A program made the position numbers and the translations under genes. The notes below the pieces were generated by a model. It searched no databases and was not told where the DNA came from. It worked only from the letters and a program-made list of their open reading frames with translations. This document shows positions 26,492 through 39,100 of a DNA stretch of 64,000 nt, piece by piece. The stretch covers positions 10,377 through 74,376 of the forward strand of contig DEJO01000011.1 of NCBI GenBank assembly GCA_002353555.1, given 5' to 3'. The DNA comes from Prevotella sp. UBA2746 (GTDB lineage Bacteria; Bacteroidota; Bacteroidia; Bacteroidales; Bacteroidaceae). Every line of letters starts with the position of its first letter. The stretch's first letter is position 1.

Positions 26492-26499
26492 CCCCCCCC
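26492..26499 (-). repeat. G8 homopolymer in the giant-A leader
   Basis: Eight consecutive C on the plus strand (G on the mRNA strand), about 25-31 nt downstream of the predicted transcription start and about 50 nt before the ATG at 26443. Confidence 0.8.
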
Positions 26500-26529
26500 G
26501 CACACCATATAATATGCAAGGAGATGTTG

Positions 26530-26561
26530 CAAAGATAAATCATTACTCCCATAAATGCAAT
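26530..26561 (-). promoter_or_regulatory. Promoter of giant gene A
   Basis: The minus strand reads ATTG (26561-26558, one base from TTTG), a 20-nt spacer and TATCTTTG (26537-26530). Predicted initiation is near 26523, giving an 80-nt leader that contains the G8 tract. Confidence 0.75.
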
Positions 26562-26726
26562 AAAAACCGCATTAAAATTCTCTAATCTGTAAATTTTAAT
26601 GCTCAAAAACTGTCAAAATTGTTACAAATCAACAAATGCAACGATAAATCCGTTCAATCGTTTTAATCGCGCTTCGCGGAGTTCTCTGGTAAGCGCTTTG
26701 CGGTTACGTATTCTAAACAAAAAAAA

Positions 26727-26756
26727 CATCTGTGTTCATCTGTGTGTATCTGTGGG
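26727..26756. repeat. ATCTGTG short repeats
   Basis: CATCTGTGTTCATCTGTGTG followed by TATCTGTGGG gives three ATCTGTG words at 10-bp spacing. This type of repeat is common between genes in many bacteria. It lies in the intergenic stretch 26562-26938, which otherwise contains a 22-bp-period repeat and a terminator. Confidence 0.6.
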
Positions 26757-26799
26757 AGAAGCAAAAGGTAAAAGTTCGGAGCAGTTCGAACAACTCGAA

Positions 26800-26844
26800 C
26801 TGTCAGTACGAACCCCAATAACTGCCAGTACGAAACGCTTGTAC
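26800..26844. repeat. Two units of a 22-bp repeat with hairpin
   Basis: CTGTCAGTACGAAC at 26800 recurs as CTGCCAGTACGAAAC at 26822, a period of 22. The second unit contains GTACGA..TTGTAC (26828-26844), a 6-bp hairpin with an AAACG-type loop, like the array units at 11409-11628. Confidence 0.5.
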
Positions 26845-26868
26845 TTTTGCCGTACAATCACCAAAAGA

Positions 26869-26909
26869 GCTGCCTTCATGCCGAACAAATGTATCAGCAT
26901 AAAGGCAGC
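26869..26909 (-). terminator. Hairpin terminator of the giant-B/small-B pair
   Basis: GCTGCCTT.ATGC (26869-26881) pairs with GCAT.AAGGCAGC (26897-26909), interrupted by one mismatch, and is followed on the minus strand by CTCTTTT. It is 30 nt after the small gene. Confidence 0.7.
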
Positions 26910-26938
26910 ACCTTCATTTCATAGCGCCTCAGCGCTGT

Positions 26939-27181
26939 TTAGAGCCGGTCCTTGTCTTCCCAATCGGTGAACATATTCGGACCACCGTTCAAGAAACCGT
27001 CATCCAACTCTTCTTCATCGAAGAACGAGCCACGGTTTTCACGACCGCCCTGCGGAGACGCATTGGAGCTAGGATTATCTTCTACCCAATCTGGTATACG
27101 CTCAGCAAGATGGGAATGCAAACGTAATTGCACTATCTGCGTATCGGGAACTTGATATACTTTTTTCATTCTTTCCTTCAT
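26939..27181 (-). CDS. Small acidic protein B, partner of giant protein B
   Basis: 80 residues (76 if the internal ATG MKKVYQ is used), not recognised. N-terminal KKVYQVPDTQIVQLRLHSH parallels the small protein at 14899. A variable middle (RIPDWVEDNPSSNASPQ) is followed by the shared core GGRENRGSFFDEEELDDG and an acidic, aromatic tail FTDWEDKDRL. No signal peptide, Cys or membrane segment. Its ATG overlaps the stop codon of the giant gene by one base (TAATG), giving strong translational coupling. The core is preserved between the two copies although the rest has diverged, which suggests that GRENRGSFFDE is the functional part. Confidence 0.82.
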   Translation of the reverse strand: MKERMKKVYQVPDTQIVQLRLHSHLAERIPDWVEDNPSSNASPQGGRENRGSFFDEEELDDGFLNGGPNMFTDWEDKDRL

Positions 27182-30100
27182 TACTTCTTGATTACGACTT
27201 TCTTACCATTGACAATATATACACCTGGGCTGACCACTTGGGTAACCTTACGTCCCTGAAGGTCATAGATGGTATTGTCTTCATTCATAGGCATACGTTC
27301 GCTGGTTGTCACCTCCTGCACTCCGGTTGCTATCGGCGGGTCTTGAACCTCGTCCATGATTGCCGAGAAGTTCAAGAACAGGAACCGACCTCCTTGACCG
27401 GCTGTCTTAGGCTGAGTATAATAGAGTTTGTTGTGCACAACGAACTTATTGTTCTCCATGCCGGTATAGTCGCTATTGGCATTGCGCATGAAGCCCACGT
27501 TGCGGCCCGACTTACCGAAGACGAATACCCACTGATCGTCGGTGACGTCTTCCAGTTCCTGAGTCAGGTATTGGTACTTCAACTGACTGGCTCGTAGTCG
27601 TTCCACAGTATTTGCGTCCAATGTGATTTCTGACGGATCGGCAACGGTAAGCGGTACGGTACTTGCATCGGTTACTTCCTTTCCTGCAAGCTCCCAACCG
27701 TCAACGTAGATGATGGCAGGAACACCGGCTGGGAGGACTCTGTTGCCATTAGGCGCTTTCTCACCGGCAACCTTTGTAATGTTCACTTGATAATACTTCG
27801 AGCCGTTAGGTGCCGTTTTCTCCTCGCCACGCATGGTGTTGGTACAGCTGTAGGCGTAAGCACCAGTCGGAATGGTGACATCGAAAGGCAGACAGACGGA
27901 AGCATAGTACATATCTTCGCCGTAGTCTTTCAGCTTCAAATTCAGCGGTCGCTGATAAGTATTGCCGGCAGAGTTGGCGGCAGTCGTTCCGACGGGTTCG
28001 AGGAGCCACTTCGTGTCGTGTGTGTAGATGGTTTCACCATCGACGATTCCGTTGGAGATATTCAACTCGTCTGTCGTATCGTTGATACCGTACTTCATCT
28101 TGGTCGGGTCGTAGCTGAGGTATGAAGTTTCTGCATTCTCGCCTGTGACGTTTGCCTTGGTACGCATCTGGAATGCCGTCTGTCCGATGTCCTGCATCTG
28201 GAAGAGTTTGCTGTTCTCCTCTGCGTCTTCATCAGCCTTCAGGATATTGTCGCTGACCACCAGTCCCTGTGTCTGCATCTTCATGTAGCCGTTGGCATCG
28301 CGGGTAACGTAGAGGACGCTCGACGGGTCGAACTCCGGATCGGGCACTTCCAGGAGCGAGGTATTGGTGATGCCCTCTACCCAGTCGTTGCCGTTGTAGT
28401 CGGAAAGTTTGTCGAGGGTTGTCGGACTGCCCACCGTACCATAGAGGTGCAATGGTGTGCCGCCCTCCTGCTCCAGTTCCTTCTTGTGCAGGTAGCCGCT
28501 GACATACTGACCGCCAACAAGTCCGTTGCCGGCTGAGTAAGCCTTCAGGCGGTAGTAGCCGTCGGTGAACTGCACGAGGTTTGCCGGGTTGTGGACAATG
28601 GCGACAGCGGTAGCAAGCTGCTCGGCAGAAGCTGAGCCATTGCTTACTGCACCGAAGAGTGCCGGAACATCCACTGTTACTCCGCCATGAGAAAATGCTG
28701 TATTTTTGGCAATATCCGGATCAAGACCTCCTACGTAGCCAGCCCTGTTATAATAAGACAGGATTTGTGCGGCTGTGGGGGGCACAAGCTGCCAGTTGCA
28801 ATAGACGTTACGCATGGCCTCCCACTCCTGCATGTAGTTCAGCTGGACGGGGAAGTCGGTCGGTGCACCGTTGAAGAGGAAGGCACCTGAATACTTATAT
28901 CCGTTCTGGTTCTTGATGTTAATACATCCGTCGATGGGGTGAATCATCATCGCACCGTCGTAGTTGCCCACCATCGCTTCGTAGATGGAGTGGTCCTTGT
29001 CGGCAGACGTACTCATCGTACCGTAAGCATTGGCAGAACCCTTGGCACCATAGATGATACCACTCTCACCCGTGGCATTGTAGTTCAGCGTCGCATTGAT
29101 AGCAGGCGTCTTCAGAATATTGTCGCTCCAGCCGGCATTGACCGTTCCGTCGAAGCCATGCTCCGCATAGCGGTTGTGCAGGACGAAGCCGTACGGGTCG
29201 CCCTCGATAGCCCACAGGTAGTCGTTGGTGGTGTGCTCGCCCTGGTCGGTGTTCTCAGCCGTCACGTTGTTACTCCTTGTATAGCGCATCAGGTTGCCCT
29301 TCTCTTGGTTCTGGATGCTCAGCCAGTGGATGGTGGCAGCCTTGGCAGCATCATTTCCACCCGTGTTGGAACTTTGCAGTGCACGGAACTCTGCCGTAGG
29401 CTGGTACCTCACGAGCAGGTAGATGTGCTTGCCCTTCCACGATTTAGGTATCGTCACCTCCAAGTCGTTATTTGCATTGAGGTTTGTCTTGAGGTCAGTT
29501 GGCACGTGGTGTTCCCAGAACGCCTCGTAGTCCGAATTTCGCGTGGCAATGCTATGTGCATTGGATGCCTGAGCGGGATTATACGTCAATGAGTCTATCC
29601 GGTTTGGATAGTTAATAGGAGCCCCAAGGCTATATTCCTCCTTATCCGGAGTATTATTGGTACCATCTGTTACTACATAGAACTTATAGTCGCAGAACTG
29701 TCGGCGCATCATCCACGGCATGATGATAGTGTTATCTACACCAAAGTTGCGCGTAGTATGGTCGGGGATAGGATTATCCGTGAAATTGCGCTTCGTATTT
29801 CCGGCAATAGGCGTATTATCTGCATAGTTGACCGCATCCAAGTGGAACGTCACGCTGGCAGCCTGAGCACTCATCGGCACGACAAGGAAGCGCTCGGCAG
29901 TACCGAGAACCAGCGACGGGATGGTTGATCCGCCTGCCTTGACGGAAGGTCCGCCAGTAGCAGCAAGGTATTTCTCCGTATTAGCCACCGTTTCAGAAGG
30001 AGTCCACTCCTGCTTCATGCTATTGACGGTTACCAAAGTCTCCGGCTCCATGTTCGGACCGACATAACAGCCTTCGTAAGTACCGCTCTGGACGACATTC

Positions 30101-33100
30101 GCTTGATCCCCTGTACCAAGCGAATAGCCTGAACCGTATGTAGTGCGCCACAATGTTAAAGCAGCTTCAGCGTCGTCTCCGAGGTCGTTCCAAGAGGTAT
30201 AGTCGCGAGCCTTATCGTCAGAGGAGTTAGGATCATCGGCATATACATGGTATTTCTCCTTGTAGCCCTTGGTATAGGTGGAATACGTATCATTATCCTG
30301 CACGTCGGCAAGTCGCCCGTGGCTGAAGGTGGCATAGCCTTTGACGGCACCCAGAAGGTTGTTCACATCGTAGAGCGAGGTGGTCGTCATGTCGCAGATG
30401 CCTAAGTAGCCGGTAGAAAGAACTTTATAGCCATTCTTGTTCTGGTAGTAGTAAGACGACGGCACCTCATTGGGTTGCTCTGCATAGCTTGTTGTACCGC
30501 TGACATTCTTCGCGAAGCGATAGTCAGTGCCGTCCACCTTCCATGTCCAGTAGATACCCTGCTTGGAAGCCTTGATATTGTCTGTATCGTTGAATTTATC
30601 GGTACCTGTGAAATTCTTATTGACGATTTCCGTTCCATCGAAGTACAGGTAGTAGGCATTCTCGCTGTCAGCCTCCCTCTTGCGCTGGTAGTTGTAGAGG
30701 ATGAAACGATACGGGTCGCCGATCATCGCCCACTTCTGGTCAACGGCTTCGGAGCGTTGTGTATCGTATGCCCAAGCCTTGTCGGTAGCGAATGTTGCGG
30801 TTGACTCCTTGCCAGTGCTTTGGTAGTTCTCTGGACTTGAAATCCATCCCACCTTCGTCTCGCGATAGGTTTCACTCTCGGTATATTTGTATGCCTTCTT
30901 ACTTGCATCTTCTTCAAAAGCATTCACCTTCACATCGTAGGTGTGGCGGTTAGGAATGATTGTCTTCTCGTCCTTATTGTACTCGCAGTACTCTGCCGTG
31001 TACTTTGTGATGCTGTTGTCCAATTCTTTTGTCCACTGCTTGTGGATGTCGTCCCAGTTGAAGAAGAGGTTCACCCAACGGTACTCGTTCTCCGAGGAGT
31101 AGAGCGACTCGTCGTAATCGTAGTTAACATAGACGATACCTCCATCCTTGATAAGATAGTTGCCGCTGTCGTCCGTCTGATTGAAGTTGGTAAAGGGATA
31201 GAGTGTCATGGTCTCGTCAGCCCAGTAGTGGTAGGTACAACCCCATCGTTTCACGTCGCTTGGAATCTCTCCGTTTCCGGTCACGTTCTTGCGCACCAGC
31301 TCGGTCCAACCGGTCGTTGCCACTGGCTCGTTCACCTTATTATATACAATGACCACAGCATCAAAGCACTCATTGTTGGCATCGACATCATCTACAGATA
31401 CCACGCGCATGGTATGTCCCAGACCATAGTTATTGCCCTGGGTAATAGCGCCGCCCGACTCACCAAACGTATTGAAGTTCAGGGTGTAGTCAGCCGGACT
31501 TGCCGACGGGTCGCTGGGGTAGCCCTTAGGCAGGCGGCGCGGACCATTGACACGTGCCGATGTGGTGGCGGCGGTTACTGCCGTGCGACGCGTAGGACTC
31601 TCGCTGAGGAAGTAGTTGGTGGTGCTGTTGTTGCGCATCCATGTCCACATAGTAGCATCCTCCAGTCCGCCCATTGCCGTTTCGTTCAGATAAGCAGGCG
31701 TATATTCATAGTCGCCGTTGACCACTTTCGGTTTACGGCTGTCGCCCTCACCTTCGAAGGTGATGATGTCGCGCTGGCAGCGCAGCTGGAAGTTGTACGG
31801 GTCGCCGATGAGTGCCCAGTGCATACCCTTGTGGAAGCGGTCGTCAACTGTGGAGATGGAACCCGTATAGGGGAACGAGAGCACGGAGTTGTTGGGTTGG
31901 CCTCCCGTGTTCGGCCGCAGCGTGTTCCATTTCTTATCCTTACTATTATAACTGTAGAGCGGCGATGTCATGCCATCGAGGTTGCTGTTGAAGAACGCCC
32001 AGCGGTTGTTGATACTCATGTTGTACCATGGGCTGAGCGAAGCATCACGCTTCAATACAGGCACTCCGTTGGCATCCAGGCGCGAGAAGGGCGAGTCGTC
32101 GGTCTCCTCATACTTGGCATACATAGTGATTTCCTTGCCAGGGATGAGGAAGTAGCCGCCGTCGAGCATATTGGGCGACTTGGGGTCGCTGCTGGTACTT
32201 GCCCAGGTGTATTTACAGTAGTTGCGCTGCAAGTTGTCGGGCACACCACTAAAGCGTTCGTACTCGGCATAGTATTCCGACAATTCGTTCTTCGTCACGA
32301 AACGGGTAGGCTCGTCCTGGTCATAGACGCTCACATAGACTGTTGCCGGGCGCATGGCTGTAATGGTTGTTTTGGTAGCCACATTGGCAACATGATGAAC
32401 GTCAGGGAAGTCGCGGAAGGCTTCCAGCTGGTTCATTGATGCACCAACAGTCTCACCATCAGCCTGGAAAATGAAAGAGCCTGAGGTTTCGGTGCCCTTG
32501 CCTAAATAATAATAGGTGGCAGTATTTGTATTCTCTTTATTCTTCGTGCGAAGCGCAAAGGCTCTGCCTTTCAAGGTCTCGATGCGGTAGCCTACGTTGG
32601 CAGAAGCAGCATTGTAGCCATAGCTGCCGGCATTCTGTGCATCGACCATCTCCCAGTAGAACATACCCCGTGAATCGTTTTCGGGAGCCATGTAGGTTTT
32701 GTTATCATTAGTGGAGTTGTTGCCATAAGGACCGTAGGAACCGTCCTGCCATACGTTGCGTGCCAGGTTAGTGTAAGTACCCGTCTTGTCGGTGTTGGCA
32801 TTGCAAATACGCAGTTTGTAGGGGTCACCCACAAAGTAATACATTAGCTGCGTGGGGTCATTGACCGTGAAACGCGATGTATTGCCTTTTGCCGGATAAT
32901 AACCGCTATTTTCAACATAGCTGTGGTTTGAGAGATCGTTGCCGAAGTCCAGATAATAATAGTACTCCTTTTTCTTGGCACCATTGAAGGTAGCGGTTTC
33001 CGTCTTGCTGCGGAAGGAAGCCAACTCGCTCTCCGACACGAAACGAGGAGCTTTCGGCGGTGCTGGCACGGTAAAATAGATGTTGAGTGTCTGCTCTGCA

Positions 33101-36100
33101 TCGGTGTCTGCTACTGTGAAGCTACGATTCTCTACGGTATATTCGCAATAGCGACGGCGTAGTTCGTAAGGAATATTGATTTTGTGTCCGTCGTAAGGCA
33201 CAGTGTTCGTATAAACACCCATCGGCTTCCATGAACCGTCTTCCTGTGCCTCAATGGGCAGGTAGAAGTGTCCGTCGGTACCATCAATCACATCGCCGGC
33301 AATGAAGGCGCGGTCGGCAGGTGTATAGGTCTTTGTCAGCACAGGCTCACTGTCGTGGCTTTCCTCAGTTCCCTTATAGATGTTCACCTTGACGGTCTTG
33401 TACTTTGTGTCGCTCCAGTTCCACGGATATGCCATGAATCCCGTTGATTTGAGGTAGGAGATGTCGGTTTCCGCCGGTGTTGGAATCATCTTGAATTCCA
33501 AAGAGGTACCACTGTTATGCGTCAGGATGTAGTCCTCGCCATAGGCCTTAATGGCGAAACTAATTGGAGTTTCCGGATCTTGTGTGCCGTCGGGCATGGT
33601 CTCCGGAGCCAGCTGTGCCAGCGTCCAGTAGTGAGGATAGTTGTCTTTGCCGTCGGTCTGCGACGTGTAGTCTGCCACGAGTTTCACGGCATTGTCCTTG
33701 AGCGTCTTGCCGCTTCGGATGATGGCAAGGCGCTTGTGGGTGGTACCTGCGGTGGTAACGTTACCATTAACATCATAGACCCTGCCTGCCAACGCCTCGC
33801 GGTTGATGATTTCAAACTTGTAAGGTGTACCGATGAATGCCCACAGCCAGCTGTCGGTGCGCGGCGAGGTCTCGCTACCGTCCTTGTAGGTCTCGGCAAT
33901 GCGGCGGAAGTCATTGAGCGGTGACATCAGGCAGACATCCAGTTCCGTGTTCTGCGACTTGATGTAGCGGGTTCCCTTGTGCATTCCCACCTCACTGATG
34001 CCGTCGGGAACGGTCATACTGCCGGTCTGTGTGTCAACCGTTGGACTGCTGTTGTGGTGCAGGAAGTGGAAACCGCCAATTTTGTTGTAACCAGTAAATT
34101 GAACGAACGACTTTTCGGCCTCGGTCAGTCCGTCAATGTCCTCACCCCAGTCGCCACGGTCTTCTGTGCCGTAGGCCCTTGCCTTTCCGTAGTCAACCAG
34201 TTTCTTACCGTAAATCTTGGCAACACTCTCGACACCTTGCATCAGGAAGCTCCATTTCATGCTTGCCGCTGCTTCTGCCTCTGTAGCGAAGAACTTCACA
34301 GGCTGGTCTTCGCCAGCGGGAACACCTGCGGCATTGACCACGTAGGACAGATAGACATCGAAGTTGATTGCCTTCTCGGCATCCGACAGGTCGGCATATA
34401 AGTCAGAGAAGTTGTCATAACCATTGACTTGGTCATCCTTCATGTCAGTATCCTTCCTGTAGAACGTATATTGACACAACGGACGATAGACACTCGACGG
34501 CAGTCCGCTCTGGTCAGCCAACTGGCTGGGTTCGTAGTCGATGCTCTCCTCATATTCAGCAGTGCTGCTCCAGGTTCCGCCAGTAGCGGGTTGCTGGAAC
34601 ACGTGATAGGTCACAGTGATCAGGTTCGTCAGGAAGACATCGGCATAGATATAGTTGTTTTCTGAAGACCGGTTGTCGTATAGCAACTCACCACCCGTCT
34701 TCACATACAGGTAGTAGGAACCACTGCCACCAAGCGTATAGTGTTTGTCGTATGTGCGCAACTGTCTGTGTACGTTTCCTTGGGCATCAACCATATAGAC
34801 CAGCGTCCAGTCGTTGTTGCTGGCAGTGTTGCTGACTGTGGGCTTGATGCTCGTCGTGACCTTTCCGTTGTCATTTTCCTTTGTCACATTGGTCTGTGGT
34901 ATGCACAGGTAGTAGTCGGCATCGGTCTTAGCCTTGCTCACAATTTTGAACTGATACGGGTTGCCAATGAACTGCCACTTGCTATCGTCGGCTGCCTGCG
35001 TACCGCCACTGATGAGTTTATCATCAGTGTGTTTCTTGTGGAAGCTGTTCTTGGTTTCAAAACTCATGTTGTACCATGAGGGTACGGCTGTGGTAGAGAA
35101 CAGCATGCCGTCAATCGTGTAAGGCACAAAAATCGGTGTCTCGGCAATACCCGTTCCTGCTCCCGGAGGATAGCAGGTGATCTTATTGTCGTAAGTGTTA
35201 GTGGTTCCGTCGTAGGTGGTATATGCGCCCTGATAGTTGCAATAGGAGCGGATGAGGTCGTCGGGCAGCGGGATGCCGGTAGCCTTACCTATCGTTCCGC
35301 TTGCCAACACCGTACCCGGACAAGCATAGGAGGGAGAAGACTCGGCTATGATAGTATTGCTGCTGGCATCGCGGACATAGAATCTATACTGCTGAATGGG
35401 TTGCAGAATGATGGTCTGCGTGGCAACACTATCAGTTTTAGTGAGATTAAACACCCATGTGTTCATCTTGGCCGAACTGGTCAGGTCAGTGACAGCCGAC
35501 AAGTGGTCAAGGCGCGGAACAAGGCGCAAGTTGTTCAAGCTGTCCTTCAGTATCATGAAGGTGGCATTGGTACTCTTATAGACCACATTGTCGTAACCGA
35601 TGGCAGAGGTGACACCAGCATCCCGTATTGAATCACCTAATACGAGGTTCTTATTGTCGTACGTAGAGACAGTGGAACCTCCCGAATTGATAGCAATCGT
35701 TTTAGCCTGCGTCTTGAAGAACTTCCCATTATCTGCATTCTTAATCTGAACATTGTACGGGTCAAAACTTTGATTGTCATCGGTATACTGTTCCTCTGTA
35801 TCGGCCTTGCTCTTCGCCTCGCTTTGGGCACCTGTTTCTCCCTGATACAGATAGCCCATCTCCTCGTCTATACTGGTATTTCGCTTCAAATACCAAAGCA
35901 TGTTGTTATTGATTTCACCAGTGATACTCAAGTTATCATCGCTACCTGAGATTGTAACGCCTTCAACACCTTCAATTTCGGTCTCATTTTTAGCCTTCGC
36001 GAACTTACCACCCTGCTTGATCAGCACAGGTGCAGCATGTCCCGATGCGTTATCATACAGATACTTGTACTCATCCTTAACTTCGTAGGTCACATACCAG

Positions 36101-39100
36101 TCACCCGGGTTTGTGGCATAGTTTTCAGGGTAGATGGTCAGGTCTGTGGAGGTAAATTCCTCTTCCTCGTTCTTCATGGCAGGGTCAGATACCTTGTATT
36201 TATGGTATCCCGTAGCCTTTGCCGCCTTTTTGTACCAGTGATAAGTCTTCACTGCAGGACTGTTGTAGGTTCGGATATAGTTGTCGTTGGCATTGTTGTC
36301 CGTACCATCGTTCTTGGTGTGTGTCTTAGCATCTGGCATCGCAGAACGGAACACCTCCCAGCCATGTTTGTCGAGAAGTACGATTGACGGCTTGAGTGAA
36401 ATCGGAATCAGGTCAAACTCCTCGCCCACCTCAAATGTCTGGAACCAGTGGTTTTGGTATTCATAGCTCTTAGATCCGCCGTCAAGCGGTTTGCCGTTTG
36501 CCCATGCCGGATACTTATACCAACCCATGGTCTGCAACTCGCCATCGGAGGGCATTGCTGTAACCAAGTCTCCATCGACTTCACCAAAGAGCTTGCCTAT
36601 CGTCTCGTAGTTCTTCCAATACTGCTCAAAGGAATGGAGCGTACGGTGCTCTGTTGTCTGTCCGTCGTTGATTTTTGCTGTCGTCACCAGTTTGTACCTA
36701 CCCTTGCTTCCCAGTATCATGTATTCAGAGGGCACGGCATTGGCATTACCAAACTGAGCATGGGTAGTCACTCTCGGATCGTCAGTCACATTCGTTGTGA
36801 TGACTTTCTTCGTGTCTGTATTATAATAGGTACGGAAATAGGTAAAGTACCAGGCGTAGTTGTCACCGGTTATCTTGTTGTGAGAGTTTTGGTATGAAAC
36901 AATCTTGACGTGATAGGGGTCTCCACCCATCAGTCCCCAAGGGATACGAGTACGTGCAGAAGCACCTTTCTCCATTGTAGTATTGGCGAAAGCCTGGTTG
37001 TAAATATTCATACAAGCATCACCATTGGCGTAGGGAATTTCAGCCTTTCTCACCTCGTTCACTTTCGGACTTGCCAAGCTATGCGTACCATCGGTTATAC
37101 CATTGCTGCCGTCTTCCTGTATGTATGAGTTCGGATTCAGGAACTTCAGCATGTAGAAGGAATGCTTGGAGGGGTCGATGATTTCTGATTTACCAGGATT
37201 GTTCTGAATGGTATCACCAACATTGACATTCAGATAGATTTCATTATCCACATCGTAGGTGACAAAGATATCATCCTTTCCGTCGGTGCTGCTAATCACT
37301 TCGCTCCTATTATCAGCTTGCGCATCTGCGAGACTACCGTAATAATAATAGGTGGACACCAACGGACTCTTAATGGAATTGGGAACAGCCAACCTCTTCA
37401 CCTTGGATTGGGCACTTGTGACCTCGGTATGGTTCAAATCCACAATGTGGTAGGTGAGCGGTGTGGTGCGCAACTCGTCAAGCTGCAATTGCACGGCTGC
37501 ATTGCCGTCGCCGAGCCAGGTGGAGGCAGCCAGACGCGGCTGCGACTCGTTCCAGTCGCTCTGGTCTTCACCCACATAGCCCCAGTTGTAGCGCAACTCT
37601 TCGGTGCCTACCGAGGCGGCACGCAGGATATATAGCGGGTTCTCAGCGGTCCAGTTGGGACTCTTCACCAAATAGTAGCGGTAAGGGGTGTGGCTGCTTG
37701 CCGACGTATTGCCCTGCAGGGCTGCCGCCTTGCTGCCAGTACCGAGGGTAATGGTGCCGGAGGTGCTTACGCCCGTGATGCTCTTCGACGAGGCGGCATC
37801 GTTGGAAACGAGGATGCCGTAGGGGTCGCTACCGGAGAATTTCCATCGGTATTCCGTATTCTCCGACTCATCTTCTGTGCCTACGGTCACGTCGCTGTCG
37901 TCGCCTGCACCCTCCTGATACTTCAGGTAATTACCATTGAGTTGCATGGTGTAGCGTGCCGTAGCGTCGTTCAATTTCAGGATGGTGTTCGAAGAATTGT
38001 AGCTATAGCCTACAAAGACATCTTCACCGGCACCGAAATCGCTGATATTAATATAGCTACTGCTGCCGTTCTTGGCATCATCGGCTGTCTTGTGGTAGGT
38101 ATAGCTGCTCACCAGCGGGGAGTTGATTTCGAAAGGCACTTCCAGCGTTTCGGTATCGCTGACAGGAGCGTAAGCCGTGGCACGGGTGGTGCCGTCGCTG
38201 CCCACAACGGTATATTTCCGGTTCTTCAGGGCATGGAACTGGCACGTACTTCGGTTGCCACTTTGGCTGACGACATTGGTTTCCTGCTTTCCATGAAGGC
38301 GCAGGTGGAGCGATGCCACATGGTAGTTGGCATCAAAGTTACTCATCCAGTCTGGTTCGTCCTTTTCTTTGTTAAGCACAAACCACATCAATCTAGGATC
38401 GGTTCCAGTTCCCGACAGATAGACATACATCGGCTCGCAGGCTGCTATCTGCATGACGCCATTCATACGGATGAAGTAACGCTGCACGTATTTATCGGAG
38501 ACTTCATCAGTAGCAAGTGTCAGGTGGATGTACTGCTGCGTTTCAGGTGTAAAGGGGAAGTTTTTCTCTTGAATACCCGTCAGCACCTTCGAGCGGTCGC
38601 TCAGGTTGATGATTCGCAGGTCGTAGGGGTCGGGGTGGCCGAGGCTTGCTTCGTAGTTGTTGGTAGCATTCTGGGTACCGTCATAAATCCATTTGTAAGC
38701 GGCAGTGTTCTTAATGGCATCGGTCAGGTTATTCGTTTCGGAGTTGTCTGTGCCATTGTATATCTTCGTCAAGCTATGGGTGACGCGGATTGGCTCGTCG
38801 GCAGAAGGCTCAACAGGACCGACTGTGGCGTTTTTAGAAGACTTGGGCGTGGTAAACTTCGGGCTTGTCGCCGTACTGTAATACACCAGACGGTCGTTCA
38901 CCTGCAGGTTGTAGGCTACCTTACCATCGATACGAACTACAGTGCCCTCGGCATCGGTGATGGTCGATGTGGATGTGTAGTCGTAGCGCACAAACACGTC
39001 ACCATCTCCCGACAGGTTCACATTGGTGTTCAGAGGCTGCGCACCGTAGGTCGATTGCGCAAGTTCTGCGCCATAACGGGCATCACGCTGTGCATCCTGC

